DNA of 64,000 bases. Origin: Muricoccus harenae. Its GTDB lineage: Bacteria > Pseudomonadota > Alphaproteobacteria > Acetobacterales > Acetobacteraceae. Location: contig NZ_WWDL01000022.1 in assembly GCF_009848505.1 (NCBI RefSeq), positions 1 through 64,000 of the forward strand, given 5' to 3'. This document shows, in pieces, positions 34,554 to 44,970 of this stretch (position 1 is the first letter of the stretch; the number at the start of each line of letters is the position of its first letter). The notes under the pieces are model-generated. The model did not search any database. It saw only the letters and a program-made list of their open reading frames with translations, and was not told where the DNA came from. Made by a program: the position numbers and the translations under genes.

Positions 34554-36146
34554 ATGAAGAAGTGGCTTTATGCCGGCCTGCTGGCCCTGGGCGCGGCGGC
34601 ACCCGCCGCCGATGCCCTGGCCCAGGCGGCGCCGCGCAACACGCTCGTCGTGCTGCGCGAGATCGACGCGGACCGCTACGACCCCGCGCGTTCCACCGCC
34701 CGTGGCGCCGGCGAGCTCGTCTACATGATGAGCGACACGCTCGTCTCCCTCGACTGGGACCAGCGGACCATCCGCCCGGGCCTGGCAGAATCCTGGACGG
34801 TTTCCGAGGACGGCAAGACCTACACCTTCAAGCTGCGCCGTGACGTCACCTTCTGCGACGGCAAGCCCTTTACCGCGCGCGACGTGGCCTACACGATCAA
34901 GCGTTGGGTTGATCCCGCCACCCGTTCCCCCGTGCGCTGGCGCGCGGGTCCCGTGGATGATGTGGTCGCGATCGATGACTACACGGTGGAGTACCGGCTG
35001 AAGGAGCCCTTCGGCGAGCTGCTCTACCAGCTGACCCTGTTCTTCGCCTCGATCGTCGACCAGGCGAATGTTGAGAAGCTCGGCGACAATTTCGGCGTGC
35101 AGGGCTTCAACGGCACCGGCCCCTATTGCTGGGTGTCCTGGGCGCCGCGCCAGGATTTCGTGCTGCAGCGCCACCCGAACTACCGCTGGGGCCCGCCCAT
35201 CTATAATAACCCGTCACCGCAGGTGGACCGGGTGATCTGGCGCATCATCCCCGAGGCGAACACCCGCCTCGCCGCCCTGCAATCCGGCCAGGGCGACGTG
35301 ACGCAGTACATCCCGCAATTCGCCATCCAGGGCCTGCGCAACGTCCCGACGGTTAAGCTGACCCGGCAGGAAAGCTACTTCTGGGACTTCTTCATGGGCT
35401 TCAAGGTCGACAAGCCCGTCGTGAGCGACCCCGCGATCCGCCGCGCCATCAACCTGGCCGTGAACCGCAAGGCGGTGGTCCAGGCCACCTTCTTCGGCGC
35501 TGCCGATCCGGCTGATGCCTATCTGAACCCGCGCGTCTCCGGCTACGACGCCGAAGCCGCAAAGCTTGTGCCGCAGTTCAACGCCGATGAGGCGCGGCGC
35601 GTGCTCGACGAGGCCGGTTGGAAGCCGGGCGCGGACGGCATCCGGGAGAAGGACGGCCAGCGTGCCTCGTTCCTGCTCTACGGGCTGCAGACCGGTGAGT
35701 GGCGCCGGATGGGTGAGGCGATCCAGGCCGATCTCCGCCGCGTGGGCATCGACATGCGCGTCCAGCTCTGGGATGCGACGGTGGGCTGGGGTAAGCTCGC
35801 GACGCAGGAATTCGATGCCTTCGTCATGTCCTACCCCTATATCTCCGCGACGGACGGCTTCGCGCTCTACTTCGATAGCGCGAATCGCCCGACTCCGAAC
35901 CGGATGAACTGGAACGATCCGGAGACCGACCGCCTGCTGCGCGTCGCCAAGACCGCGCTGACGGAGGAGGAGCGCACCAAGGCCATTGGCGAGGCGCAGC
36001 GCCGCATCGCCCAGGCCAATGTGTGGCTTCCGCTGGCGCGCGAGCAGCTCTGGATGGCGGCGTCGCAGCGCACGGAGGGCGTGCGGCCGCATGGCATCTA
36101 TGGTGTCGGGCTCTACAAGGGCCTCGACATCCGCCTGACGCGTTGA
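34554..36146 (+). CDS. extracellular solute-binding protein of a Dpp/Opp-type transporter
   Basis: A 530-residue periplasmic binding protein (SBP_bac_5). Signal peptide at about 1-24 (LYAGLLALGAAAPAADALAQ). Domain I motifs include YDPARSTARGAGELVYMMSD and LAESWTVSEDGKTYTFKLR; HPNYRWG and RRAINLAVNRKAVV come later, all typical of the family. It delivers the ligand to the DppBC-like permeases. The ATG at 34554 is at a better distance from GAGGGG than the ATG 6 bases earlier. Confidence 0.92.
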   Translation: MKKWLYAGLLALGAAAPAADALAQAAPRNTLVVLREIDADRYDPARSTARGAGELVYMMSDTLVSLDWDQRTIRPGLAESWTVSEDGKTYTFKLRRDVTFCDGKPFTARDVAYTIKRWVDPATRSPVRWRAGPVDDVVAIDDYTVEYRLKEPFGELLYQLTLFFASIVDQANVEKLGDNFGVQGFNGTGPYCWVSWAPRQDFVLQRHPNYRWGPPIYNNPSPQVDRVIWRIIPEANTRLAALQSGQGDVTQYIPQFAIQGLRNVPTVKLTRQESYFWDFFMGFKVDKPVVSDPAIRRAINLAVNRKAVVQATFFGAADPADAYLNPRVSGYDAEAAKLVPQFNADEARRVLDEAGWKPGADGIREKDGQRASFLLYGLQTGEWRRMGEAIQADLRRVGIDMRVQLWDATVGWGKLATQEFDAFVMSYPYISATDGFALYFDSANRPTPNRMNWNDPETDRLLRVAKTALTEEERTKAIGEAQRRIAQANVWLPLAREQLWMAASQRTEGVRPHGIYGVGLYKGLDIRLTR

Positions 36147-36250
36147 ACCGGAATGGCGGCGGTGTCGGACCTCCCGGTTCGCGCCGCCGCCGTCATAACT
36201 GACGGCCCCGCAGGGGCCGCCCGCCACGCTCCTGGAGGAGCCGAGGACCC

Positions 36251-37677
36251 ATGACAACCGTCATCCGTAATGCCGACGTCGTCGTCGCCTGGGACGCCTC
36301 GGCGGAACAGCATGTCTATATGAACGACGCGGATGTCGCCTTCGATGGCGGCGTCCTCACCTTCGTCGGCCGTGGCTATACCGGCCCGGCGGAGGAGGAG
36401 ATCGCCGGGCGCGGCGTGATGGTCATGCCGGGGCTGGTGAACATTCACTCGCACCCCTCCTCCGAGCCGATGAACAAGGGGCTGCTGGACGAGATCGGCT
36501 CGCCCGGCCTCTACAACTCCTCACTTTACGAGTTCATGCCGATCTTCCGCGCGGATGCGGAGGCAGTGCCGAGCTGCGTGCGCGTGGCGCTGAGCGAGTT
36601 GCTGCTCTCCGGCGTGACCACGGTCGCCGATCTTTCGATGGCGCATCCGGGCTGGCTGGACCTGCTGGCGGAATCCGGCATGCGCGTCTGCATCGCGCCC
36701 ATGTTCAAGTCGGCGCGCTGGTTCACCAAGAACGGCCATGTGGTCGAGTATGAATGGGACGAGGCGGCTGGCGAGAAGGCCATGGCCGAGGCGCTCTCCC
36801 TCATCGATCGCGCCGAGCAGCATGAGAGCGGCCGCCTCTTCGGCATGGTGGTCCCCGCCCAGATCGACACCTGCGCCCCCGGCCTGCTGCGCGAGAGCAG
36901 CCAGGAGGCAAAGATGCGCGGCCTGTCCTGGCAGATCCATGCCGCGCAATCCGTGGTCGAGTTCCACGAGATCACGCGCCGCCACGGCTACACGCCGATC
37001 GGCTGGCTGGACAGCATGGGCCTGCTGAACGACCGAGCCATCATCGGCCATGGCATCTTCCTGGACGACCACCCCTCGACGCAGTGGCACACCAACACCG
37101 ACCTGAAGCGCCTGGCCGAGACCGGCACCACCGTGGCTCATTGCCCCACCGTCTTCGCGCGGCGCGGCATCACCATGAAGAATTTCGGCCGCTACAAGCG
37201 CAGCGGCGTCAACATGGGGCTCGGGACAGACACTTATCCGCACAACATGCTCGATGAGATGCGGCTCGTCGGCTATCTCGCCCGCACCCAGGCGACCGAT
37301 CCGCGCGCCGTCACCACCACCGAGATCTTCGATGCCGCCACCATCGGCGGCGCGAAGGCACTGGGGCGCGACGACATCGGCCGCCTTGCCGCCGGCTGTC
37401 GCGCCGACATCGTGCTAGTGAATGCCGAGCATCCTATGATGCGCCCCGGGCGGGACCCCATGCGCAGCCTCGTCTATGCCGCTGGCGACCGGGCACTACG
37501 CGACGTGTATGTGGACGGGCAACTCGTCGTGAAGGACGGGATGGTGCTGACCATGGATTACGAGCAGGCCGCCGCGCATCTGCACGAGGCGCAGAAGCGC
37601 GTTCTGGATAACGCGCCTTCCCAGGATTGGGCGCACCGGCCGGTGGACAAGATCAGCCCGCCCAGCTTCCCCTGGGC

Positions 37678-37681
<4 letters not shown>
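36251..37681 (+). CDS. AtzA/TrzN-type amidohydrolase (chlorohydrolase family)
   Basis: A 476-residue metal-dependent hydrolase. [20 protein letters not shown] carries the HxH metal motif; further ligands are in [22 protein letters not shown] and [16 protein letters not shown]. The family contains deaminases and dechlorinases of ring and amidine compounds such as guanine, cytosine and s-triazines. GGAGGA precedes the ATG. It lies inside the transporter operon, between the binding protein and the first ATPase, and its stop overlaps the latter (ATGA). Second amidohydrolase in the cluster. Confidence 0.87.
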
Positions 37682-38678
<997 letters not shown>

Positions 38679-38682
<4 letters not shown>

Positions 38683-39773
38683 ACAACGCTCCGCTCCTTG
38701 AGGCCGTTGGCGTCGCCAAGCACTACCCGGTGAAGAAGGGACTGATCGTCGCGAGGCAGGTCGGCGCCGTACGCGCCGTGGATGGCGTGTCCTTCGCCCT
38801 ACACCGTGGCGAGACGCTGGCGCTGGTAGGGGAAAGCGGCTGCGGCAAGTCCACTACCGCGCGCCTCGTCATGCGCCTGATCGAACCCTCCGCCGGCAAT
38901 GTCCTCTTCCGCGGTGAGGATGTGACGAAGGTGGGCGGAGCGAAGCTGCGCGCGCTGCGGCGCCATCTCCAGATCGTCTTCCAGGACCCTTACGCCAGCC
39001 TCAATCCGCGGTCGACCGTGGCGGATGCCATTGCCGAGCCGATGACCGTGCATGGAATCGGCGATAACGCCTCGCGCCGTGAGCGCGTGGCGGAATTGCT
39101 GCGCCTGACCGGCCTGCGCCCCTTCCACGCCGATCGCTACCCGCATGAGTTCTCCGGCGGGCAGCGCCAGCGCATCGGCATCGCCCGCGCGCTGGCGGTG
39201 GAGCCGGAGGTGGTGGTCTGCGATGAGCCTGTCTCGGCGCTCGACGTGTCGATCCAGGCGCAGGTGGTGAATCTGCTGCGGGATCTGCAGCAGCGCCTCG
39301 GCCTGTCCTACCTGTTCATCGCGCATGACCTGGCGGTGGTGAAGCATGTCGCCGATCGCGTGGCGGTGATGTATCTCGGCCGCATCGTCGAGGTGGCGCC
39401 GAAGCACGAGCTCTTCTCGAATCCGCGCCATCCCTATACACGCGCGCTGCTCGCCGCCATTCCGCGCCCGGATCCCTCCCGCCGCGGCGGCGTCACGCCA
39501 CTGGGCGGCGACCTGCCCAGCCCGCTGGCCATCCCGAGCGGCTGCCGCTTCCACACGCGCTGCCCCGTGGCGCAACCGAAGTGCAAGGAACTGGACCCGC
39601 CGCTGCGCGAGATCGCGCCCGGCCATACCAGCGCCTGCCATTTCGCCGAGGACCTCCCGCGCTTCAATGCGGAGGCGGGGACAGGCGTCGCACCCATCGC
39701 GGCGCGGCGGCTGGCGGCCTATGCGGCGGCACTGGCCGCGCGGACGACGCCCGCCATCGCTCCGGTGGCCTGA
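38679..39773 (+). CDS. Dpp/Opp-type ABC transporter ATPase (DppF-like)
   Basis: A 364-residue ATPase: Walker [10 protein letters not shown], signature FSGGQRQRI, Walker [14 protein letters not shown], and C-terminal cysteine cluster [14 protein letters not shown]. An Ala-rich tail of about 40 residues after the conserved end is unusual. ATGA overlap with the DppD-like gene. Completes a five-subunit uptake system with the two permeases and the binding protein. Confidence 0.93.
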
Positions 39774-39840
39774 CCAGGGGCATTGTCCGCCCCGTCGGCA
39801 CGCCGCAGGATGCGCGGCAAAGGTCACGGGAAACGCATCC

Positions 39841-41025
39841 ATGCTCGTCTCTCTCCTCGCGCCGCGGCTGATCCTCTCCGGCGGAGGGGCCGTCTCGAAG
39901 GTGGCGGAGGTGCTGGCGCAGTTCGGCCTCTCGCGCCCGCTGGTCGTCACCGATCCCTGGATGGCCTCCTCCGGCACGGTGGATCGCTGCCTTGCCCCGC
40001 TGCGCGAGGCGGGGATCACCCCCGGCGTCTTCCACGACACGGTGCCTGACCCCACCGACACCGTGGTGGAGGCGGGCGTGCAGGCCTTCCGCGCCGGGGA
40101 TTATGACTGCCTCATCGGCTTCGGCGGCGGCAGCCCGATGGACACGGCCAAGGCCATGGCCATTCTCGCCGCCGCACCCGAAGGCACGCATATCCGTGCC
40201 TACAAGGTGCCCGCCCAGGCCAACCGCGGCGCCGTGCCCATCATCTGCATTCCCACCACCGCCGGCACGGGCAGCGAGGCGACTCGCTTTACCGTCATCA
40301 CCGACACGGCGAATGACGAGAAGATGCTTATCGCCGGCCTCGGTGCCCTGCCGCTGGCGGCCATCGTGGACCACCAGCTCACCTGGACCGTGCCGCCCCG
40401 CACCGTCGCCGACACCGGCATCGACAGCCTCACCCATGCGCTGGAGGCCTTCGTCAGCCAGCGCGCCAATCCCTTCAGCGACGAATTTGCGCGCAATGCC
40501 ATGCGGTTGATCGCGCCGAATCTCCGCCGCGCCTATGCCGATGCCGCGAAGGGCGGCGGCGAGCGCGACGAGGAAGCGCGGGAGGCGATGATGCGCGGCG
40601 CCACCCTGGCAGGCCTTGCTTTCTCCAATGCCTCCGTGGCGCTGGTTCATGGCATGTCACGCCCGATCGGCGCGCATTTCCACGTCCCGCACGGCCTTTC
40701 CAACGCCATGCTGCTGCCGGCCGTCACCCGTTTCGGCCTGCAGGCCGCGTTGCCGCGCTACGCGGAGGCAGCGCGCGTCATGGGGATTGCCGGGGACGGG
40801 GAGGGAGACCAGTCCGCCGCAGTCCGCCTCGTGGAGGAGCTCGAGGCCCTGAACCATGAGCTGAACGTTCCCACCCCCGCCGCCTATGGCATCGACGCGG
40901 CTCGCTGGGACGGGCTGCTGGAGACGATGGCGGCCCAGGCCCTGGCCTCGGGCAGCCCGGCCAACAATCCGCGCGTCCCGGATGCGGCGGAGATCGTTGC
41001 GCTGTATCGTGAGGTCTATGCCTGA
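39841..41025 (+). CDS. iron-containing alcohol dehydrogenase-like oxidoreductase
   Basis: A 394-residue group III dehydrogenase: NAD(P) site FGGGSPMDTAKA, PTTAGTGSEATRF, and metal ligands in DSLTHALEAF and VHGMSRPIGAHFHVPHG. Such enzymes reduce or oxidise alcohols, aldehydes or maleylacetate-type oxo acids. It follows the transporter after 67 bases and probably handles a product of the hydrolases. Its last 8 bases overlap the ECF sigma gene. Confidence 0.9.
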   Translation: MLVSLLAPRLILSGGGAVSKVAEVLAQFGLSRPLVVTDPWMASSGTVDRCLAPLREAGITPGVFHDTVPDPTDTVVEAGVQAFRAGDYDCLIGFGGGSPMDTAKAMAILAAAPEGTHIRAYKVPAQANRGAVPIICIPTTAGTGSEATRFTVITDTANDEKMLIAGLGALPLAAIVDHQLTWTVPPRTVADTGIDSLTHALEAFVSQRANPFSDEFARNAMRLIAPNLRRAYADAAKGGGERDEEAREAMMRGATLAGLAFSNASVALVHGMSRPIGAHFHVPHGLSNAMLLPAVTRFGLQAALPRYAEAARVMGIAGDGEGDQSAAVRLVEELEALNHELNVPTPAAYGIDAARWDGLLETMAAQALASGSPANNPRVPDAAEIVALYREVYA

Positions 41026-41566
41026 CACGAACCTCGCCCTGGACGCAGCCGGTCTGATCCGCGGCGTCGCGGCCGGGGAGGCCGGCGCGCTCCGGCGCCT
41101 CTATGACGCGCATTCCTCGCGGCTCTTCGGCATCGCAATGGCGATCCTGCGCGACCGCGATGCGGCGGCCGATGCGTTGCATGATGCCGTGCTCAAGATC
41201 GCCGGCCGAGCCGTCCAGTTCGACCCGTTGCGCGGCGAGGCTGGCGCCTGGCTCGGCGCCATAGTCCGCAATGCCGCCCTGGACCTCGCCCGCGCCCGTG
41301 GGCGCGAGACCCCGATCGACGACCCCAGCCTCGGCGATACCGCGGTGGCACCGGAGGCGCTGGAGCGTCTGGCCGAAGCGCAGGAATCCGTGCGCCTGCG
41401 CGACTGCCTCGCTGCGCTGGAGGCAAATAACCGCGAAGGGATCGTCCTTGCCTTCGTCCACGGCCTCTCCCATGCGCAGATTGCCGCACGGCTGGAGATG
41501 CCGCTGGGCACGGTGAAGGCCTGGATCCGCCGCGGCCTCGCGCGGCTGAAGGGGTGCCTCGCATGA
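41018..41566 (+). CDS. ECF sigma factor paired with RskA-like anti-sigma
   Basis: A 182-residue ECF sigma: region 2 at about 25-90 (LYDAHSSRLFGIAMAILRDR, AGAWLGAIVRNAALDLAR) and region 4 at about 120-175 (NREGIVLAFVHGLSHAQIAA, GTVKAWIRRGLARLK). It resembles the SigK/RpoE-like group controlled by membrane anti-sigma K factors. The ATG lies inside the end of the dehydrogenase gene (8-base overlap) and its stop overlaps the anti-sigma start, so it is translated together with both neighbours. Confidence 0.88.
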   Translation: MPDTNLALDAAGLIRGVAAGEAGALRRLYDAHSSRLFGIAMAILRDRDAAADALHDAVLKIAGRAVQFDPLRGEAGAWLGAIVRNAALDLARARGRETPIDDPSLGDTAVAPEALERLAEAQESVRLRDCLAALEANNREGIVLAFVHGLSHAQIAARLEMPLGTVKAWIRRGLARLKGCLA

Positions 41567-42246
41567 TCCCCGCCGATCCGGAGGCGCTGGACTCCCTCGC
41601 CGCCGAGCATGTGCTCGGCACCCTTGACGCCAGGGAGGCTGCCGAGGTCGCCCGCGCCATTCCCTTCAACGCACCCCTGCGCGAAGCTGCCGCCGCCTGG
41701 GAGGCCCGGCTCGCCCCACTTGCCGGCCTTTCCCTGCCCGAGGCGCCCCCCGCCGAATTGTGGGACCGGATCGAGGCCTCACTCGCCGCACGTGGTTCGG
41801 CGCCCGCCGGGCCGTTGCGTCCATCCCGGCTCTGGAAGGCCTGGGCGGCTGGTGCCACCGCGGTTGCGGCCGGGTTAGCTGCCTTCCTCATCCTGCGCCC
41901 CGCCGAGCCCGCCCGGATGATGACGGTGCTCCTCACCAGCCGCGACCAGCCGGCCTGGCTCGTGGAGAGCGAGGGCGGCGGGCTGCGCCTCGCCAGCCTG
42001 AACCCCCGCGCCGTGGAGCCCGGCCGTGTTCAGCAGCTCTGGGCCCTGCCGCCCGGAGCAACTGCGCCCATTTCGCTTGGGCTGATCCCCGCAAGCGGGC
42101 AGGCCAGCGTCGCGCCCGGTCTCGTGCGGCCGCAGCCGGGCATGTTGATCGAGATCACGCTGGAGCCACCGGGCGGGTCCCCGACAGGGCGGCCGACGGG
42201 GCCCATCCTGTTCATCGGGCGCCTTGCACCGGCGCGGCCGTCTTAG
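41563..42246 (+). CDS. RskA-like membrane anti-sigma factor
   Basis: A 227-residue protein: a cytoplasmic N-terminal region (about 1-80; AAEHVLGTLDAREAAEVARA is typical of anti-sigma K), one membrane helix (about 90-108), then a periplasmic RskA domain with PAWLVESEGGGLRLASL and VQQLWALPPGA. It should hold the upstream sigma factor at the membrane until released. No zinc-binding HxxxCxxC motif is seen. ATGA overlap with the sigma gene. Confidence 0.85.
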   Translation: MIPADPEALDSLAAEHVLGTLDAREAAEVARAIPFNAPLREAAAAWEARLAPLAGLSLPEAPPAELWDRIEASLAARGSAPAGPLRPSRLWKAWAAGATAVAAGLAAFLILRPAEPARMMTVLLTSRDQPAWLVESEGGGLRLASLNPRAVEPGRVQQLWALPPGATAPISLGLIPASGQASVAPGLVRPQPGMLIEITLEPPGGSPTGRPTGPILFIGRLAPARPS

Positions 42247-42300
42247 GAATTTTGCCTCGGGCGTTGCGGCGAGCGTCGGCATCTCCGGAACCGCGTGGCT

Positions 42301-42324
42301 TCGATAAAGGGGGCGTCGATAAAG
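42301..42324 (+). repeat. two direct repeats of TCGATAAAG
   Basis: TCGATAAAG occurs at 42301-42309 and 42316-42324, with a 15-base period, in the 212-base gap before the DUF4394 gene. It could be a regulator site or part of a promoter region; I see no convincing ECF promoter here. Confidence 0.4.
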
Positions 42325-42458
42325 AGCGTGTGCCAGCCGGGCTGCCCCGCGCTCTGTCGCGCTCGCGCTTTGGTGATGCTCGTCCCGGCGTCCAGACAGC
42401 ATCGCGCCCCGTAGCGCCTGGGCGGGGCAAGGCGTCCCGCCCAAGCACGGAGAGACGC

Positions 42459-43238
42459 ATGCCCTGTTCCATCCACCGCCTTGCCCTGGCAGGTGCCGCC
42501 ATCCTCGGCCTTTCAGTCGGGGCGGAGGCCGCGACCTTGATCGGCCTGACTGCCGAGGGCAGCCTGGTCAACATCGATACCGATACGCGCCGCGCTGCCG
42601 CCCCGGTCCGCGTGCGCGGCGCCGAGGGAAAGCTGCTGGGAATCGACATCCGCCCGGCCGACGGCAAGCTCTACGGAGTGACGGAGAGCGGGCAGGTCGT
42701 CACCATCGACTCGATGAGCGGTGCGGCCACGAAGGTAAGCCAGCTGAATGAGCGCTTCGAATCCGGCGGGCGCGCGGTGGTCGACTTCAACCCTGTGGCG
42801 GACCGCCTGCGACTAATGGGCAGCTCCGGCATAAATTTCCGCGTCAATGTGGAGAATGGGCAGGTCGTCCGCGACGGCCAGCTAAAGTACCAGCCGGGCA
42901 CCCCGCTGGCGGATACAACGCCGCGCATCTCGGCCGGCGCCTATACGAACAGCATGATGGGCGCCTCGGCCACCATGCTGCTGACGGTGGATGCCGTGCT
43001 CGGCCAACTGAACCTACAGGCACCGCCGAATGACGGCGTGCAGCAGATGCGCGGCCGAATCGGCGAAGGCGTCCCCGCAAGTGCAGCCTTCGACATCCTC
43101 ACCGAGGGCACGACCAACACCGGGTACTTCCTGTCGGGCGGTGTGCTGCACACGATCAATCTGGAGAACGGGATGCCGACGGCTCTTGGCCCGGTCGCTG
43201 GCAGCATGGAGGTGATCGACATCGCCGCGATGCGCTGA
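42459..43238 (+). CDS. secreted DUF4394 protein
   Basis: A 259-residue protein with signal peptide (about 1-24, LALAGAAILGLSVGAEA) and DUF4394 repeats of the beta-propeller type (LIGLTAEGSLVNIDTD, LLGIDIRPADGKLYGVTES, VVDFNPVADRLRLMG). Function unknown. DUF4394 genes are frequently next to ECF sigma/anti-sigma pairs, as here, suggesting it is a target of that sigma. An AGAGA site precedes the ATG. Confidence 0.85.
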   Translation: MPCSIHRLALAGAAILGLSVGAEAATLIGLTAEGSLVNIDTDTRRAAAPVRVRGAEGKLLGIDIRPADGKLYGVTESGQVVTIDSMSGAATKVSQLNERFESGGRAVVDFNPVADRLRLMGSSGINFRVNVENGQVVRDGQLKYQPGTPLADTTPRISAGAYTNSMMGASATMLLTVDAVLGQLNLQAPPNDGVQQMRGRIGEGVPASAAFDILTEGTTNTGYFLSGGVLHTINLENGMPTALGPVAGSMEVIDIAAMR

Positions 43239-43315
43239 CGGCTAACGGCTAGGCGGCCGTGCGCTCCGCTCCGCGCTCAGTCCTTCGCGCGGCTGAGCGG
43301 ACGCCGCGTGCCGCG

Positions 43316-43690
43316 TCAGGCGGCAGCCCAGGCCGGATGGGCCGCCGCCAGAAGGGGGCGGCCGACGGCGAAACCCTGCGGATGGTCAGCCCAGGCCCAC
43401 GCGAGGCCTGCCACAGCGCGGCATCCGTCACCCCCTCGGCCGTTACCAGCATTCCCCGTGCATGGGCCATGGCGACCAGACGCTCGATCTCCGCCCTTGC
43501 GCGACGGCTGTGGCGCGTTGCGTCCACCAGATGCCGGTCCAGCTTGAGGCCGGTGAAGGGGAGGTCCAGCAACACGTCCCGGTTCTTTTCCAGGCTCATG
43601 TCGTCAATCCGGACGGGATGGCCCGCCTGGCGCAGGCGGGTCACGGCTGCGACGCCGCATGCAGCGCGTCCCAGCCGGAGCTTCCGGGAT
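43316..43690 (-). pseudogene. degenerate EAL-domain (c-di-GMP phosphodiesterase) remnant
   Basis: One frame retains the central part of an EAL domain: VTRLRQAGHPVRIDDMSLEK, then LPFTGLKLDRHLVD and GMLVTAEGVTD, matching the usual LDDFG, LKIDRSFV and VVAEGVE blocks. The continuation DHPQGFAVGRPLLAA, which is the normal end of an EAL domain, is in another frame and ends at the stop at 43316, so there is a frameshift near 43400. The EAL motif itself and the N-terminal half are not recognisable. A truncated, frameshifted gene. Boundaries are approximate. Confidence 0.6.
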
Positions 43691-44001
43691 GCGGCTCGCA
43701 GAGGAGTCCCAGCGGCGGGCGCCGAGGGCGGACCAACCAGGCCATGGCTTCGGACAGCGGCACGGCGCGGGCGGCGCCCCGATGAGGCGAAGCCCATCCT
43801 GGACGGCGGAAAGAAGCCCGGAATTCCGGATGACGGCGTGGATTTTGCCGTCTCTGTGAGCCTGATTGGCAGCCAGCGCACCTTCACGAACCGGTTCGAC
43901 GGGCAAGTCCGGCCTACCGCGATGCCTGGGCCGGAGCATAGGGCCGGCCCAGGCAGGGCCCCAGAACACCCCTCTCGCGCTATCGACTTGCAAGTTTTCC
44001 G
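43691..44001. other. intergenic stretch without a recognisable gene
   Basis: Between the EAL remnant and the Bug-type gene I see open frames in several registers but none with convincing composition or motifs; they may be decayed upstream parts of the EAL gene. The only clear structure is the hairpin at 43925. Confidence 0.5.
43925..43953 (-). terminator. strong hairpin downstream of the secDF-Bug operon
   Basis: Perfect 10-bp arms CCTGGGCCGG and CCGGCCCAGG with a 9-base loop, about 50 bases beyond the stop of the Bug-type gene on the minus strand. There is no T-run, so it may end or protect the transcript with other factors. Confidence 0.45.
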
Positions 44002-44970
44002 TCAGCCGCCGCTCACCTGCCAGGGCGAGGTTTCCCAGCGGCTGCGGAGCGTCACCAGGTCCTGGGTAATCAGCGCGCGCCACGCCGTCTCTTCGTGGAA
44101 GACCGGCAGAATGAAGCGGGCCTCCGCCTGGGCGAGGAACTCCGGATCGGCGGCGGCGGCGGCAAGGGCACGGGAGATGCGGGATGCCGCCTCAGGGGCA
44201 ATGCTTGCCGGTACGGCGATCCCCCGGCGCAACCCCGCCTCGATCGCCAATCCGGCTTCGCGCAGGGTGGGGGTTTCGGGAAGCTGTGGATGCCGGGCGC
44301 GCGCGGCAATCGCGAGCACGGCCAGCTTACCCTCCCGCACGGGCATGACGCAGTCGGAGATGGCAAGCATCGCTGCCTCGACATTGCCGGACATCGCCGC
44401 CTGCCTCGCCGCGGTGGCTGAGGGGAAGTGCAGGTGCTCCAGCGGCAGCTCGGTTCCAAGTTCGGCGGCGAGGATGGCGGCCGCGCTTACCGGCGGCGGC
44501 AGGGCCAGGGGCCTCCCACCGCTCTGGCTGCGCAGCGCCGCCAGCTCCGTGCCGGGCGGGGCGACCAGCGCCACCGGCTCCTCTGTCACGCTGCCGATGA
44601 AGCGCAGCCGATCGAACAGCGCGGTCGCATGGCGCTCCACCATGCGCGCCAGGAGGGAGGGCATGGGCGCATAAGCCATGACGGAGCCGTCGGTCGGCGC
44701 ATCCGCCAGGTCGCGCATCACTGCGAGCCCGCCCTCGCCGACGCGATTCACCACCGCGACCTGCACCTGCTTCATGTGTCGCTCGAGGAAGGGCGCGAAG
44801 CCGCGTACCCAGAGATCGGCGCCGCTGCCTCCCGCGGCCCCGACCAGCAGCGTGATGCTGCGCGGCCGCGTGCCCGGCGGCACATAGGGGTAGGAAAGCT
44901 GCGCCCAGGCCGTCCGCGAGCCAGCGGCGGCCAGGGGCAGGGCGCCGAGGAGGGCGCGCCGCCTTGTCAT
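44002..44970 (-). CDS. Bug/TctC-type tripartite tricarboxylate transporter binding protein
   Basis: A 322-residue periplasmic binding protein: signal peptide at about 1-23 with twin-arginine-like TRRRALLGALP, then SITLLVGAAGGSGADLWVRG, the Bug-family N-terminal ligand loop, and VVNRVGEGGLAVMRDLADAP. Bug proteins bind carboxylates for TctAB or act as sensors. No tctA or tctB is nearby. Its start overlaps the secF stop (ATGA), an unexpected coupling to the protein export machinery. Confidence 0.85.
   Translation of the reverse strand: MTRRRALLGALPLAAAGSRTAWAQLSYPYVPPGTRPRSITLLVGAAGGSGADLWVRGFAPFLERHMKQVQVAVVNRVGEGGLAVMRDLADAPTDGSVMAYAPMPSLLARMVERHATALFDRLRFIGSVTEEPVALVAPPGTELAALRSQSGGRPLALPPPVSAAAILAAELGTELPLEHLHFPSATAARQAAMSGNVEAAMLAISDCVMPVREGKLAVLAIAARARHPQLPETPTLREAGLAIEAGLRRGIAVPASIAPEAASRISRALAAAAADPEFLAQAEARFILPVFHEETAWRALITQDLVTLRSRWETSPWQVSGG

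Noticed and set aside
36147-36250. Hairpin GGCCCC-GCA-GGGGCC as terminator inside the transporter operon
   Set aside because: No T-run, and the following hydrolase overlaps the ATPase genes of the same transporter, so transcription must continue.
42287-42317. ECF promoter GGAACC and CGTC before the DUF4394 gene
   Set aside because: The spacing is 21-22 bases instead of the 16-17 expected, so the pair does not fit known ECF promoters.
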